NCBI GenBank assembly: GCA_938010435.1
Contig: CALLUS010000020.1
Location: 1 to 43,500, forward strand
DNA from: an uncultured Rhizobiaceae group bacterium
Lineage (GTDB): Bacteria; Pseudomonadota; Alphaproteobacteria; Rhizobiales; Rhizobiaceae
Length of the DNA: 43,500 bases
Direction: 5' to 3'
This document shows, one piece after another, positions 24,879-33,067 of the stretch. Both the position numbers and the translations under genes were made by a program. Under the pieces are notes generated by a model. The model did not search any database. It saw only the letters and a list, made by a program, of their open reading frames with translations, and was not told the DNA's origin. The number at the start of each line of letters is the position of its first letter. Positions within the stretch are counted from its first letter, which is position 1.

Positions 24879-25400
24879 ATGAGTGTGAAACAAACAGCAA
24901 AACGTCTTTATGGCCGCATTATCGATGGGGCAGGAGACCGTAATAAAGATCACCAACAGCCAAAAGAAGGTTGGTTATCAACCATGCGCAAAGCGCTTGG
25001 CATGTCTGGTCCTCAAATGGCCAAGAGGGCAGGGGTGACAAAGGCTGCAATTTATCAGGCGGAGCGCAAGGAACTTGCGGGCGAAATCACGATTAATCAG
25101 TTGGAAAAATACGCCTCGATTTTGGGCGGCAAGCTTGTCTATGCAATAGTTCCCGATTCCAGAGCCTTGCCGCAAGGCAAGGGTCTGTCTCAAAGCGAGA
25201 GTCTCGCGCAAGGCGCGACAATTGCCGATTTGATGCACAATCAGGCGATGCAAAAGGCCACTGCGCTCATCAACACAGCAAGTACCCATATGGCGCTAGA
25301 GAAACAGGCGTTGAGTGAGGATGCCAACAGAGATGAGATCATGCGCCTTGCCGAACGGTTAGAACGCGATCCGCCATCTGACTTTTGGGATGGACAATAA
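24879..25400 (+). CDS. mobile mystery protein A (HTH regulator/antitoxin)
   Basis: A 173-aa protein with a helix-turn-helix at about residues 28-60 (WLSTMRKALGMSGPQMAKR, then GVTKAAIYQAE), followed by the characteristic EITINQLEKYASILGGKLVYAIVP. This is the mobile mystery protein A family, always found beside a Fic protein (protein B). It most likely represses the operon and neutralises or controls the Fic partner. ATG 24879 lies just after the inverted repeat; the longer frame from 24612 has no family likeness. The stop overlaps the mmpB start in TAATG. Confidence 0.88.
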   Translation: MSVKQTAKRLYGRIIDGAGDRNKDHQQPKEGWLSTMRKALGMSGPQMAKRAGVTKAAIYQAERKELAGEITINQLEKYASILGGKLVYAIVPDSRALPQGKGLSQSESLAQGATIADLMHNQAMQKATALINTASTHMALEKQALSEDANRDEIMRLAERLERDPPSDFWDGQ

Positions 25401-25996
25401 TGTTTGAGGAACCGGAGGGTGCAACGCCTCTTGGCCCCGATGAAATTGGTGGTCTTAAGTTTAAACACATCACGACACGTGGTGAACTGGACGAGTTGGA
25501 ACAGGCCAATATCCAGCAGGGATTGTTATGGCTGTTCGCACGCAAGCGCGGGGATATATGCGAAGAGGATTTCATCCGCATTGTTCATCGTCGGTTGTTT
25601 GCAGATGTATGGGATTGGGCTGGAACTTTCCGTCAGCGTGAAATGAACATTGGCATTGGCCCACAACAGATTGCGGAGCAGCTCCACATATTGCTTGGCA
25701 ATGCTCGCTATTGGGCTGAGGAAAAAGTGTTCCCACCATTGGAAGCTGCTGCACGGATTCATCACCGGTTAGTTGAGATACACCCGTTTCCCAATGGCAA
25801 TGGTCGCCATGGAAGGATTGCTGCTGATCTCTATTTGAGAGATTATTTCAATCATGCGCCAGTGCGTTGGACGGGCGGAAAAAACCTGCAGGTCAACAAT
25901 GATCGCCGGGATGCTTATATTGCAAGCTTACGCAATGCCGATGCGGGGGAGTTCGACCCGCTTTTGGAATTTGTCGGTGCAAGAGAGTCGGAATAG
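25400..25996 (+). CDS. mobile mystery protein B (Fic domain)
   Basis: A 198-aa Fic-family protein, partner of mobile mystery protein A. The catalytic motif reads HPFPNGNGRHGR (about residues 131-142), close to HPFx(D/E)GNGR but with Asn in place of the acidic residue, which is usual for this subfamily. The family start EPEGATPLGPDEIGGL and the segment LFADVWDWAGTFRQREMNIG are also clear. It probably modifies a protein with a nucleotide; the target is unknown. I use ATG 25400, coupled to the mmpA stop, over ATG 25385. It is the second Fic protein of the window, unrelated in architecture to the Fic-zeta fusion. Confidence 0.88.
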   Translation: MFEEPEGATPLGPDEIGGLKFKHITTRGELDELEQANIQQGLLWLFARKRGDICEEDFIRIVHRRLFADVWDWAGTFRQREMNIGIGPQQIAEQLHILLGNARYWAEEKVFPPLEAAARIHHRLVEIHPFPNGNGRHGRIAADLYLRDYFNHAPVRWTGGKNLQVNNDRRDAYIASLRNADAGEFDPLLEFVGARESE

Positions 25997-26008
25997 GAGA
26001 ATGCCGGA

Positions 26009-26677
26009 ATGTGCGGACGCTTTACCATTGAGTATTCATGGGCAGAATATCACAACGCCATAAGCATCATCCCCACAACGGCCAAAGTCCGCAATGATCC
26101 TCCTCGCTATAATGTTGCACCGACGCAGGGCGTAGGGTTTGTCTGTCACGACGACGACGATCTGGTCGTGAAAGATGGAAGGTGGTCACTGGTACCATTT
26201 TGGGCCAAGGAAATTCCCAAATATGCATTGATCAATGCGCGCTCTGAGACCGCTCATGAGAAGTCTTCGTTCCACGAGCCGTTCAAATCCAAACGGTGTT
26301 TGATACCGGCGACGGCCTATTATGAATGGACTGTGGGCGAGGACAAAAAGAAAGACCCTCATTACATTTATCTACCGGATAAGGAGCCATTTTTCTTTGC
26401 TGGATTGTGGGCTCATAACAGCAATCTGGACATTACCTCTTTTGCAATTTTGACAGCAGCGGCGCACCCAGTGATTGAAGCACTTCATGATAGAATGCCA
26501 ATTATCCTCAAAGAAGACGCATGGAAGAATTGGTTGTCGAAGGAAACCGAAGTTGGAGAAGCAAGATCACTTCTGACACAAAACCGTGGTTCCGAACTTG
26601 TGAGCTATCGGGTTGATCGCGCTGTTAACAGCAGCAAGGCGAGCGGTGCAGACTTGATCAAGCCATTGTCAATCTGA
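26009..26677 (+). CDS. SOS response-associated peptidase family protein (SRAP, YedK/HMCES-like)
   Basis: A 222-aa SRAP-domain protein. These proteins bind abasic sites in single-stranded DNA through a covalent link formed by Cys2 (known). Visible are the N-terminal MCGRF with Cys2, RYNVAPTQ (34-41), ALINARSET (73-81), the Glu of YYEW (106) and the catalytic-site His of HDRMP (160). The length is normal and all key residues are present. The Met must be removed to expose Cys2. It starts 12 bases after mmpB, with AGGAGA as ribosome site, so it may be co-transcribed. The 3' end overlaps the convergent DUF192 gene by nine bases. Confidence 0.92.
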   Translation: MCGRFTIEYSWAEYHNAISIIPTTAKVRNDPPRYNVAPTQGVGFVCHDDDDLVVKDGRWSLVPFWAKEIPKYALINARSETAHEKSSFHEPFKSKRCLIPATAYYEWTVGEDKKKDPHYIYLPDKEPFFFAGLWAHNSNLDITSFAILTAAAHPVIEALHDRMPIILKEDAWKNWLSKETEVGEARSLLTQNRGSELVSYRVDRAVNSSKASGADLIKPLSI

Positions 26678-27109
26678 GCCGCAATCAGTCTTCCAGGACA
26701 TTTGATCACCGAGCTTTATCTGGGCGCGTTTGGACGCTCCAGCGTTAATCTCGAGGACTGAGGAAAACGGACTACGGGACCTAATCTGAGTAAGATCGAA
26801 GGGCGGAGCATCGCGGTGGATTGATACTATATGACCATTAAAATTGGCGAAGACGAGATCCAGGGGAAATGAGACGTTCTTCATCCAGAAGGGAACCTCC
26901 ACTTCTTCGTTGTAGATGAAAAGCATTCCCGAATTTTCAGGAAGATTTTCACGAAACATAAGACCCCGCGCGCGCGAAAACAGGCCGTCTGCGATCTCAA
27001 CCAAAAAAAATGTCTGGCTGCCAGACTGATGGTCAATGGTCACTACGTTATAACAGGCGGAAGCAGCCGAGCTCGACACTATAAAGAGCAGCAAACTCAA
27101 TAGTTTCAT
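26669..27109 (-). CDS. DUF192 family exported protein
   Basis: A 146-aa protein with a signal peptide (MKLLSLLLFIVSSSAASA) and a DUF192 domain: FLVEIADGLFSRARGLMFRENLPENSGMLFIY, VPFWMKNVSFPLDLVF and VLEINAGASKRAQIKLGD. DUF192 proteins are small envelope proteins of unknown function. It is the last gene of a four-gene set of exported proteins, overlapping the upstream stop by four bases. Confidence 0.85.
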   Translation of the reverse strand: MKLLSLLLFIVSSSAASACYNVVTIDHQSGSQTFFLVEIADGLFSRARGLMFRENLPENSGMLFIYNEEVEVPFWMKNVSFPLDLVFANFNGHIVSIHRDAPPFDLTQIRSRSPFSSVLEINAGASKRAQIKLGDQMSWKTDCGSD

Positions 27110-27435
27110 TGCCTGTCCGCGCGCTCTGCGTCGTATTGAAGGACGGCATCTTTGCCGAAGTTCTTCAAAAACAAATCGAACGATGATTTAAATTGATCAA
27201 GGGCGATGCCGCGTTCCCGATCAAGACAGTTTACATATTTCTCCATGTCTTCAAGATGGCGCTGATGCTCATCGCGAGCGGTATCATAGAGCGGATCTGT
27301 CTTTCCCAGCTTGTAGGGATAGGGGTCATCTGGCGCAAAACAATTGCCTACACTGTTTCCCAAACTTGTCTGGGCTGCGGTGTGGGCCGGGAGGGCTGCA
27401 ACAAGAAGAAGCGCAACAATGATAGCCCGCATCAA
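27106..27435 (-). CDS. small exported protein, unknown
   Basis: A 109-aa protein with a clear signal peptide (MMRAIIVALLLVAALPAHTAAQ). The mature part has two cysteines (NCFAPDDPYPYKLGK and VNCLDRERG), which may form a disulfide, and a helical, charged C-terminal half. I do not recognise the family. It overlaps both neighbours by four bases, so it is part of a coupled operon with the TrbM-like and DUF192 genes. The envelope location is read from the signal peptide; an accessory role in conjugation is inference. Confidence 0.7.
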   Translation of the reverse strand: MMRAIIVALLLVAALPAHTAAQTSLGNSVGNCFAPDDPYPYKLGKTDPLYDTARDEHQRHLEDMEKYVNCLDRERGIALDQFKSSFDLFLKNFGKDAVLQYDAERADRQ

Positions 27436-28007
27436 ATTGGTCGTTGGGAAACATAGCCGGTGTAATAATTTATCCGGAACAGGGGTGAGCGGTATTCATA
27501 AGTCGTGCCGGGTTCAATGACGATCTTCAGCTGGAAGTTTATACGCTGTGCCGCTGATTGGTTGTGATAGATCGTTTGATATTGCTCATCTCTGCCCCAT
27601 CCCGTTCTGGATGTTGTGGAATGGGTGTAGCAAAAACCAGATTCTGTGAAGGAACCGCCACTGTCGCTCTCTTCGCGTCGATAGCTGAGTTTTTTGTCGG
27701 CGGGACATTCGAAGCTCTGAGGTCCTTGGTGAAGGAATGAATAGTCGACATTGTGTGCTGTATATTCTGCACCGTTGGACATGGCACAAAATCCAAATGG
27801 GGGCAGTGGCTTTGGAAATCGGGTGATGCGCTTGATCATGTATCGATAGGCATCGCTGCATGTGGCTGGAAATCCGCCTGCGATACAAAGGATGACTTTG
27901 CAATCCATGTCATAGGCACGCGCTTGTTCGGTTTGGGCTGAAAGAGCAAAACCGGCCACGGCCAGAAACAGCGGCGATGATTTCAGAAGTGAGTTTGACT
28001 TGCTCAT
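27432..28007 (-). CDS. TrbM/KikA-like exported conjugation-accessory protein
   Basis: A 191-aa protein with a signal peptide (MSKSNSLLKSSPLFLAVAGF..., cut near ARA-YD). The mature start DMDCKVILCIAGGFPATCSDAYRYMIKRI matches the TrbM/KikA pattern CxxILCLxG...Cxxay in conjugative plasmids, and six or more cysteines suggest disulfides. TrbM-like proteins are periplasmic and needed for, or linked to, transfer in some plasmids. I use ATG 28007 (AAAGG upstream and a proper signal peptide) over the 28049 start, which lacks a ribosome site. It overlaps the next gene by four bases. Confidence 0.65.
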   Translation of the reverse strand: MSKSNSLLKSSPLFLAVAGFALSAQTEQARAYDMDCKVILCIAGGFPATCSDAYRYMIKRITRFPKPLPPFGFCAMSNGAEYTAHNVDYSFLHQGPQSFECPADKKLSYRREESDSGGSFTESGFCYTHSTTSRTGWGRDEQYQTIYHNQSAAQRINFQLKIVIEPGTTYEYRSPLFRINYYTGYVSQRPI

Positions 28008-28038
28008 TAGAGGATTGCCTTTTGTGATTTGAGTCTCT

Positions 28039-28353
28039 TCAATTGCCATTGCGCTGATAGATCGAAGGATCGATGCCGAGGGCCGTGAAGAGACGTTTCA
28101 TTTCGTCATCAAAGACGGATTGATCTACGCAAGAATTTTGAACCGGCGAGTAAACTTGGGCGCCACATTGAATAGGTTGTGAGCCTGGGGCGATAAGAGC
28201 TGCGGTTGGCGCAAGCGGTATCGGTCCCGACTTGTTGAATTCAAAATAGGCGAATGAGATACCCAAAGTTGCCAATGTGGTCACGATTGACGTGACAACG
28301 GCAACAAGCGCTACTGCTAGTGGTCCAATGCGATATCCAGACAGAAGCGCCAA
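28039..28353 (-). CDS. single-pass membrane protein, unknown
   Basis: A 104-aa protein with one N-terminal membrane segment (about residues 9-37, LAVALVAVVTSIVTTLATLGISFAY without further hydrophobic stretches) and a periplasmic-looking tail with two cysteines (PIQCGAQVYSPVQNSCVDQ) and a final helix. The start is TTG 28353, supported by AAGGGAG eight bases upstream. It opens the four-gene exported-protein operon. I do not recognise a family. Confidence 0.6.
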   Translation of the reverse strand: MALLSGYRIGPLAVALVAVVTSIVTTLATLGISFAYFEFNKSGPIPLAPTAALIAPGSQPIQCGAQVYSPVQNSCVDQSVFDDEMKRLFTALGIDPSIYQRNGN

Positions 28354-28533
28354 GGCTACATCTCCCTTAGAGTCTTTGAAATGTTCGCTAATTCTCAGTG
28401 TGAATTTACAGCAAAAGCCTAATGCCAGTAAGGCGAATTTGGTTGGTTGATACCGCTTAATGCTTAAGCGACTTCACCCATACCGATGCCCCAATGGCGC
28501 TATCAAATCCCGGCCATGTAATAAAATTAGAGT

Positions 28534-29463
28534 CTATGCATGGGCTGCATTAGAGAGCCTTTCAGCTTGGCAGAGGTGATCATTAGCTGAGGCAAGTACA
28601 TTGTTTGTCACGCTATTAAGAGCCTCGGACACATGCCTCGAGCAATGCCAATATAGCGGTTCAAAAAGGGAGGAATCTGGAATGAGCTCCACCAGGTCAC
28701 CACTTTTGATGTGTTCATCGACCATTATCGCAGGGCTCATACCCCATCCGATATCGCTGAGGCATGCGCAGACAAATCCGTGCGAAGATGGGATTGTGTG
28801 ACTGATCAATGGCAATTGTTTTTCCAGGATTTGGAACACCCATCTTTTTTGCATGTCGTCCATAGGGCCATATCTCAGAGAGGGGGCTGTTGTAAGATTG
28901 GTCTCATTTACACCATGAGGAAAATGCTTCGCCATGAAGACGGGGCTTGCTGTCGCCTTATAGACATGACGTCCCAAATACTTGCTTCTGAACCCTTGGA
29001 CTGCTTCTTTCGTATTTGAAATTGCCACATTGGCCAAACCTTGCCTCATACGTTCGATGGAGTGGTTTTGGTCGTCGATGGAAATTTCAAATACGAATTG
29101 CTCATCTCTATTTTCGGCTTTCTGCAGCACTTCCATAAACCAGCTTGAGAGGCTGTCATCATTGACGACGATTTTGATCATCGGCACCGGCTGATTCATG
29201 TTGGCGAATTCTGATGCGAACTTTTTGATGAGTTTGTCTTCCATCATTCCAACGGCTTCGGCATGCCGGCATAGGGCTATGCCAAATTCATTCGGCTCAA
29301 CCGGGCTCAGTCTTTTTAGGACTACAGCTCCAATTCGTTCTTCAAGTGATTTAATACGCTGCGATACAGCAGATGATGTCATACTCATGGCCCGCGCTGC
29401 CGCGTCTATGCTGCCTTCTCTTTCGACAGCCAGTAGTGCCTCTAATTGGGCATAGTCCTGCAT
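28534..29463 (-). CDS. LysR-type regulator, ArgP/LysG-like
   Basis: A 309-aa LysR-type transcription regulator. The N-terminal winged helix reads QDYAQLEALLAVEREGS and AAARAMSMTSSAVSQRIKSL (about 2-42), the ArgP/LysG pattern (DYxQLxALxAVxxxGSF...SAVSQRIKxLE). The effector-binding part follows, about residues 88-290. ArgP-type regulators usually respond to basic amino acids and control lysE-like exporters, but no lysE lies next to it here. It lies between the exported-protein operon and virB11. ATG 29463 follows GGAG at eight bases; the longer frame to 29604 adds a non-family N-terminus. It may control neighbouring transfer genes, which is inference. Confidence 0.85.
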   Translation of the reverse strand: MQDYAQLEALLAVEREGSIDAAARAMSMTSSAVSQRIKSLEERIGAVVLKRLSPVEPNEFGIALCRHAEAVGMMEDKLIKKFASEFANMNQPVPMIKIVVNDDSLSSWFMEVLQKAENRDEQFVFEISIDDQNHSIERMRQGLANVAISNTKEAVQGFRSKYLGRHVYKATASPVFMAKHFPHGVNETNLTTAPSLRYGPMDDMQKRWVFQILEKQLPLISHTIPSSHGFVCACLSDIGWGMSPAIMVDEHIKSGDLVELIPDSSLFEPLYWHCSRHVSEALNSVTNNVLASANDHLCQAERLSNAAHA

Positions 29464-29954
29464 ATGTCTTACTCCGTAAGGGCCATTTTCTTTATGACGA
29501 TTCAGCCTTTGGTTGTATTCAGTACTTTTGCTAAAGCGACATAAACAAATCTTACATACAAGTAAAAATATTAGACATATTTGGATTAAATCTACAGATA
29601 TCAAGATTGTAGAATGATTATATGACCGTCTTTATCATGATTATCATGAAAATACGAATACATCTGATGACACGAAATATTACATATTTGAAACCTATAA
29701 CTATCAGAAATATCTAGGCCTTCTCTAATAATTTGGCAGTCTTATGGGCGAATTGAATTTTCTACATTGCCGATACTGCAATCCAAGGTGGAAATTTCAG
29801 TTAATATCAGCGTTTTTTAGTACAACTAAATCTCAATCAGATCATCGTGGATTAATTTCACTGTAATGGGGGCGCGACAAATTGGCACTTTGGAACAAGC
29901 TGTGAATAATATCCGCTACAAAGCATTGGTGTAATCCGCACGGCCATAAGATTA
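29464..29954. other. AT-rich gap between LysR gene and virB11
   Basis: A stretch of 491 bases without a credible gene. Much of 29520-29720 is AT-rich, with runs such as ATCATGATTATCATGA (29634-29649, a near dyad). It holds the promoter of the LysR gene and the 3' end of the virB transcript. I see no repeat, RNA gene or terminator hairpin that I would defend. Confidence 0.5.
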
Positions 29955-30944
29955 TTATGAATCGGTGCTTGGCAAATAAATCTCCAGCACGCCTCGCTTT
30001 CCATCTCGGCGGCCGACCTGAACGACGAGATCGATGGTTGATGATGCGTATTCGACAACATCTTTTCTGGTCAGACGTACACCTGTTTGCATAACCATCA
30101 GAGCAAGTCTTTCCAATGCTAGTTTCGGGCTATCGGCGTGAACCGTGGATATGGATCCTGGGTGTCCGGTGTTGATGGCTTCGAGGAAATTGTAAGCTTC
30201 CGCGCCGCGTAACTCTCCAACAACGAGACGGTCTGGTCTCATTCGGAGGCTACTTTCAAGCAATTTTTCTGTTGATCTGTCTGAGCCTTCGCGGCGACTT
30301 GCTACCAAGGCCACGCAGTTTTTGTGGATTGGTCTCAGTTCTACGGCATCTTCGATCGTTACAAGGCGTTCGTTGTGGTGACACATAGTCAGAAGGGCCC
30401 GTGCTATTGTGGTTTTCCCAGAAGAGGTTCCACCTGAGATCAAAATATTGAGGCGATCATCGACTGCCTTTCGGAACAGTTTTGAGAGATCGCCGGCAGC
30501 AATCAGCTTTTGAATTTCTTTGTGATGGCTTTTGCGTTCGGCATCGACATCGACCTGTTTGCCGAGGACGAACGCAATCTCATCGGGTTCCAAAATTCTG
30601 GAGATGTATTTGCGGATAGACAGGGATACTCCCGTTTCGACAGCCGGTGGCACAACGACTTGAACGCGAACATCGCTTCCAAATACGAACACCCGTCCAG
30701 AGACTATTGGGTGTTCTTCACTAAGCGCATTTCCGGTTTCACCTGCAAGATTATTCCCGAGCGATAATATCTCATCTTCTGACAATTCAGCGTCTGTAAT
30801 TTCCACCATGTGGCCGGCATCAGCATATTCGACGAATATGCGTCCATCAGGATTAATGACGACCTCGTTTATGTCATCTGAGGTGAGCAAGTGTTCCAGG
30901 GGCTTTAGCCCTTGCTCCGCATAGGAGTTGACGTCCTCGTTCAA
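29955..30944 (-). CDS. virB11: VirB11 traffic ATPase
   Basis: A 329-aa hexameric ATPase of the type IV secretion base, acting in the cytoplasm at the inner membrane with VirB4 and the coupling protein. Walker A GGTSSGKTT is at 171-179, the acidic Asp box ERLVTIEDAVEL at about 192-203, Walker B-like VVGELRGAEA at 241-250, and the His box GHPGSISTVHA at 260-270. All ATPase motifs look intact and the length is normal. It is the last gene of the virB operon, overlapping virB10 by four bases. Confidence 0.97.
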   Translation of the reverse strand: MNEDVNSYAEQGLKPLEHLLTSDDINEVVINPDGRIFVEYADAGHMVEITDAELSEDEILSLGNNLAGETGNALSEEHPIVSGRVFVFGSDVRVQVVVPPAVETGVSLSIRKYISRILEPDEIAFVLGKQVDVDAERKSHHKEIQKLIAAGDLSKLFRKAVDDRLNILISGGTSSGKTTIARALLTMCHHNERLVTIEDAVELRPIHKNCVALVASRREGSDRSTEKLLESSLRMRPDRLVVGELRGAEAYNFLEAINTGHPGSISTVHADSPKLALERLALMVMQTGVRLTRKDVVEYASSTIDLVVQVGRRDGKRGVLEIYLPSTDS

Positions 30945-32338
30945 GTGAAATCCAGATCCTGATTGACCAAGACATTCATGAGTGTGCCTTGGGGGATTCT
31001 GATGATGGGAGGAAGTTTGAGATACTCTTCCAAAACGTCATCAGTGGACTTTTTAAGATCATCGGCCGCGTCTTGCGCGACACCGGTCGCTGCCTGCGTG
31101 CCAGTGTTGCCTGTGGCTTCATCATTGGCCAAGAATGAAGGGATGGCGCTGATGCTGGTGATCAGAAGGGCAGTTCCAAACCGTTGGGCAAACCGAGTAT
31201 CAACATTGCCCGCCTGTCCGCCGCGTCCAAGTCGATCAGTGCCGGTTGCAGCGAGTTTTACGGATTTGCCTTCGGGCGTAATGGCCCGGTTCCATGCTAT
31301 TAGAACACGTTTTTGAGCAATCGAGATTCTGGAATTGTAACTGCCGATTAGTCTCGTACCGGCGGGCATTAGGATGGTTTGGCCATCAAAGGAATAAACT
31401 GGTCTTGTGACTTGCGCGCGAATATTGCCGGGGAGTTCGGTGTTGATCGCTGTTTCCAGAACAGCAGATATGATTGTGCCCTGGACGATTTTGTTTGAGA
31501 TATCGCCGAGGTCGATTGCCTTTGATGTTTCGAACCCTGTGGCGGACGCAGTTTTTAGAAACTTCTCATTTTCGGTGAGTTCACGAACACCGGTTTCGTC
31601 CTCTTTTGTGCCTGACGTTGATTTACCTTCTTCTGATTCATCGTAGACATTGCCGTCTGAAACGCGGCGTTCCAAGAGTTCGGCATCGCGTTTGGCTTTT
31701 CGTTCAGCCAAGAGCTTTTTAAGACGCGCACGCTCCTCAGCTTGAAGGCGAAGGCGCTCTTGTTCCGCCAGTTCTTCGGGACTCATGCCCGCAGGAACTT
31801 TCGCCTGCGCACGTAATGCAGCCAATTGCGCCTGTAATAGTTTTTCGCGTGTTTCGGCCTCGGCACGCATCGTTTCTGCTTGTTGATCGAGCAACTTTTT
31901 TATGTCGCCAGCAGATGGGCCTGAGTCTGGAAGTGGTCGATTAGCGAGGTCTTGAAGCGCTTTTTCGAGTGCTGCAATTCTTGCTGCTGCTTCTGGGTCC
32001 AATTCAACTTTTGTTGGCGCTGTTGGTATAACGATTGGCGCAGGTATTGGTTTGTCGATTTCAATTGAAGGTTCGCGCACGATTTCGGTTGAAATGCCGC
32101 TGCTATCTACCTTTGAGGCTTGTTGGATATCTTCTGAAGAGGAGGTTGCAAATCCGAACAAGCGCTTGGCTTGCTCTGGGAAGATGAGGAACATTGCCAG
32201 TAAGGCAATGACAATAAGGAAAGCGACAATAGCAAAAGGAGACGTACCACGGCGTTCATTGCCGGACATACGTTCACGTCTTGCTCTTAGGCCTTCACTG
32301 TCCTTGGTATCGACAGCATCATTTGGTTCATCAGCCAT
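30941..32338 (-). CDS. virB10: VirB10 inner-to-outer-membrane scaffold
   Basis: A 465-aa core protein spanning both membranes. A short cytoplasmic part is followed by a membrane helix (about 33-51, FAIVAFLIVIALLAMFLIF), a proline-containing stretch with PIPAPIVIPTAP, and a long coiled-coil section (about 118-218, rich in Ala, Glu, Arg and Leu). The C-terminal beta-barrel domain is the TrbI/VirB10 family: IVQGTIISAVLETAINTELPG, ILMPAGTRLIGSYNSRI and the antenna region near ALLITSISAIPS. It lies three bases after virB9 and overlaps virB11 by four. Confidence 0.96.
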   Translation of the reverse strand: MADEPNDAVDTKDSEGLRARRERMSGNERRGTSPFAIVAFLIVIALLAMFLIFPEQAKRLFGFATSSSEDIQQASKVDSSGISTEIVREPSIEIDKPIPAPIVIPTAPTKVELDPEAAARIAALEKALQDLANRPLPDSGPSAGDIKKLLDQQAETMRAEAETREKLLQAQLAALRAQAKVPAGMSPEELAEQERLRLQAEERARLKKLLAERKAKRDAELLERRVSDGNVYDESEEGKSTSGTKEDETGVRELTENEKFLKTASATGFETSKAIDLGDISNKIVQGTIISAVLETAINTELPGNIRAQVTRPVYSFDGQTILMPAGTRLIGSYNSRISIAQKRVLIAWNRAITPEGKSVKLAATGTDRLGRGGQAGNVDTRFAQRFGTALLITSISAIPSFLANDEATGNTGTQAATGVAQDAADDLKKSTDDVLEEYLKLPPIIRIPQGTLMNVLVNQDLDFT

Positions 32339-32341
32339 GAG

Positions 32342-33067
32342 TTATCCCAAAATCCCTTTGCGGATTGGCCCGTTGGAGACACATAGTGCTGCGTCTCCGA
32401 TGCGAACCGTCCATTGTTTCGCGACACCATCAACGATGATTTGTCGGCCGGATGTTCTTGAGTTGACGATGTATTCTTTACCGCCTTTGCCAACGCGAAA
32501 AATCGCGGGAAGGGGCCCATCTTCAGAGAATGAGAAGAATGTCTGTTTGCCATTGTCGAAAACTTCATAGGGCTTGAAGGGTGCTTTACCTGCCATTTGA
32601 TAGTCAAAGTTGCGGCCTCGTTTGCTTGATGAGCCGGAATATTCAGAAATGACGCCGGTCGGATATTTGAAGGTCGTTCTGAAATTATGGTTTTTGCGGT
32701 GACCGGATACGCCGCGATGAGCTCGCAGTTCAAAGGAGTAGACCCGGCGGTCTGTGTAGACGGTCATGTTGGTGATGGCATCATTGTTTAGGGGTTTGAT
32801 GGAGATCACATCGCCACGTTTAAGGCGAATAATTTGCCATGACGCGCTGTCGCCCACTTGAATGCTTTCGACGACTTCGCTTTTTCCGAACTGCACGGTT
32901 GAGATAAAGTTGGTGTGCATATCGAGGCGGTAGACGGTGTTTTCATTGTAGACGAATTGTTTGATACGTCCGTCTGCTGGAAGTGGGACGGGTCGTTGTT
33001 CGGCGAGGGCTGCACCTGGCAGCACAAGCGCAGACAAAAGTATCGCAGCTGCAATTATTTTTTTCAT
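32342..33067 (-). CDS. virB9: VirB9 outer-membrane complex protein
   Basis: A 241-aa periplasmic protein of the outer-membrane core complex. The signal peptide MKKIIAAAILLSALVLPGAALA is clear. The N-terminal domain has DGRIKQFVYNENTVYRLDMHT and STVQFGKSEVVESIQVGDSASW, the VirB9/TrbG pattern. The C-terminal domain has FKPYEVFDNGKQTFFSF and LPAIFRVG, which pairs with VirB7. It overlaps virB8 by four bases. Confidence 0.96.
   Translation of the reverse strand: MKKIIAAAILLSALVLPGAALAEQRPVPLPADGRIKQFVYNENTVYRLDMHTNFISTVQFGKSEVVESIQVGDSASWQIIRLKRGDVISIKPLNNDAITNMTVYTDRRVYSFELRAHRGVSGHRKNHNFRTTFKYPTGVISEYSGSSSKRGRNFDYQMAGKAPFKPYEVFDNGKQTFFSFSEDGPLPAIFRVGKGGKEYIVNSRTSGRQIIVDGVAKQWTVRIGDAALCVSNGPIRKGILG

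Noticed and set aside
26623-26640. Third parS-like sequence (CTGTTAACAGCAGC)
   Set aside because: Only one half of the palindrome matches; it lies in the SRAP coding region and lacks the second half-site.
28039-28049. Longer start of the TrbM-like gene at 28049
   Set aside because: It lacks a ribosome site and would bury the signal peptide; ATG 28007 fits better.
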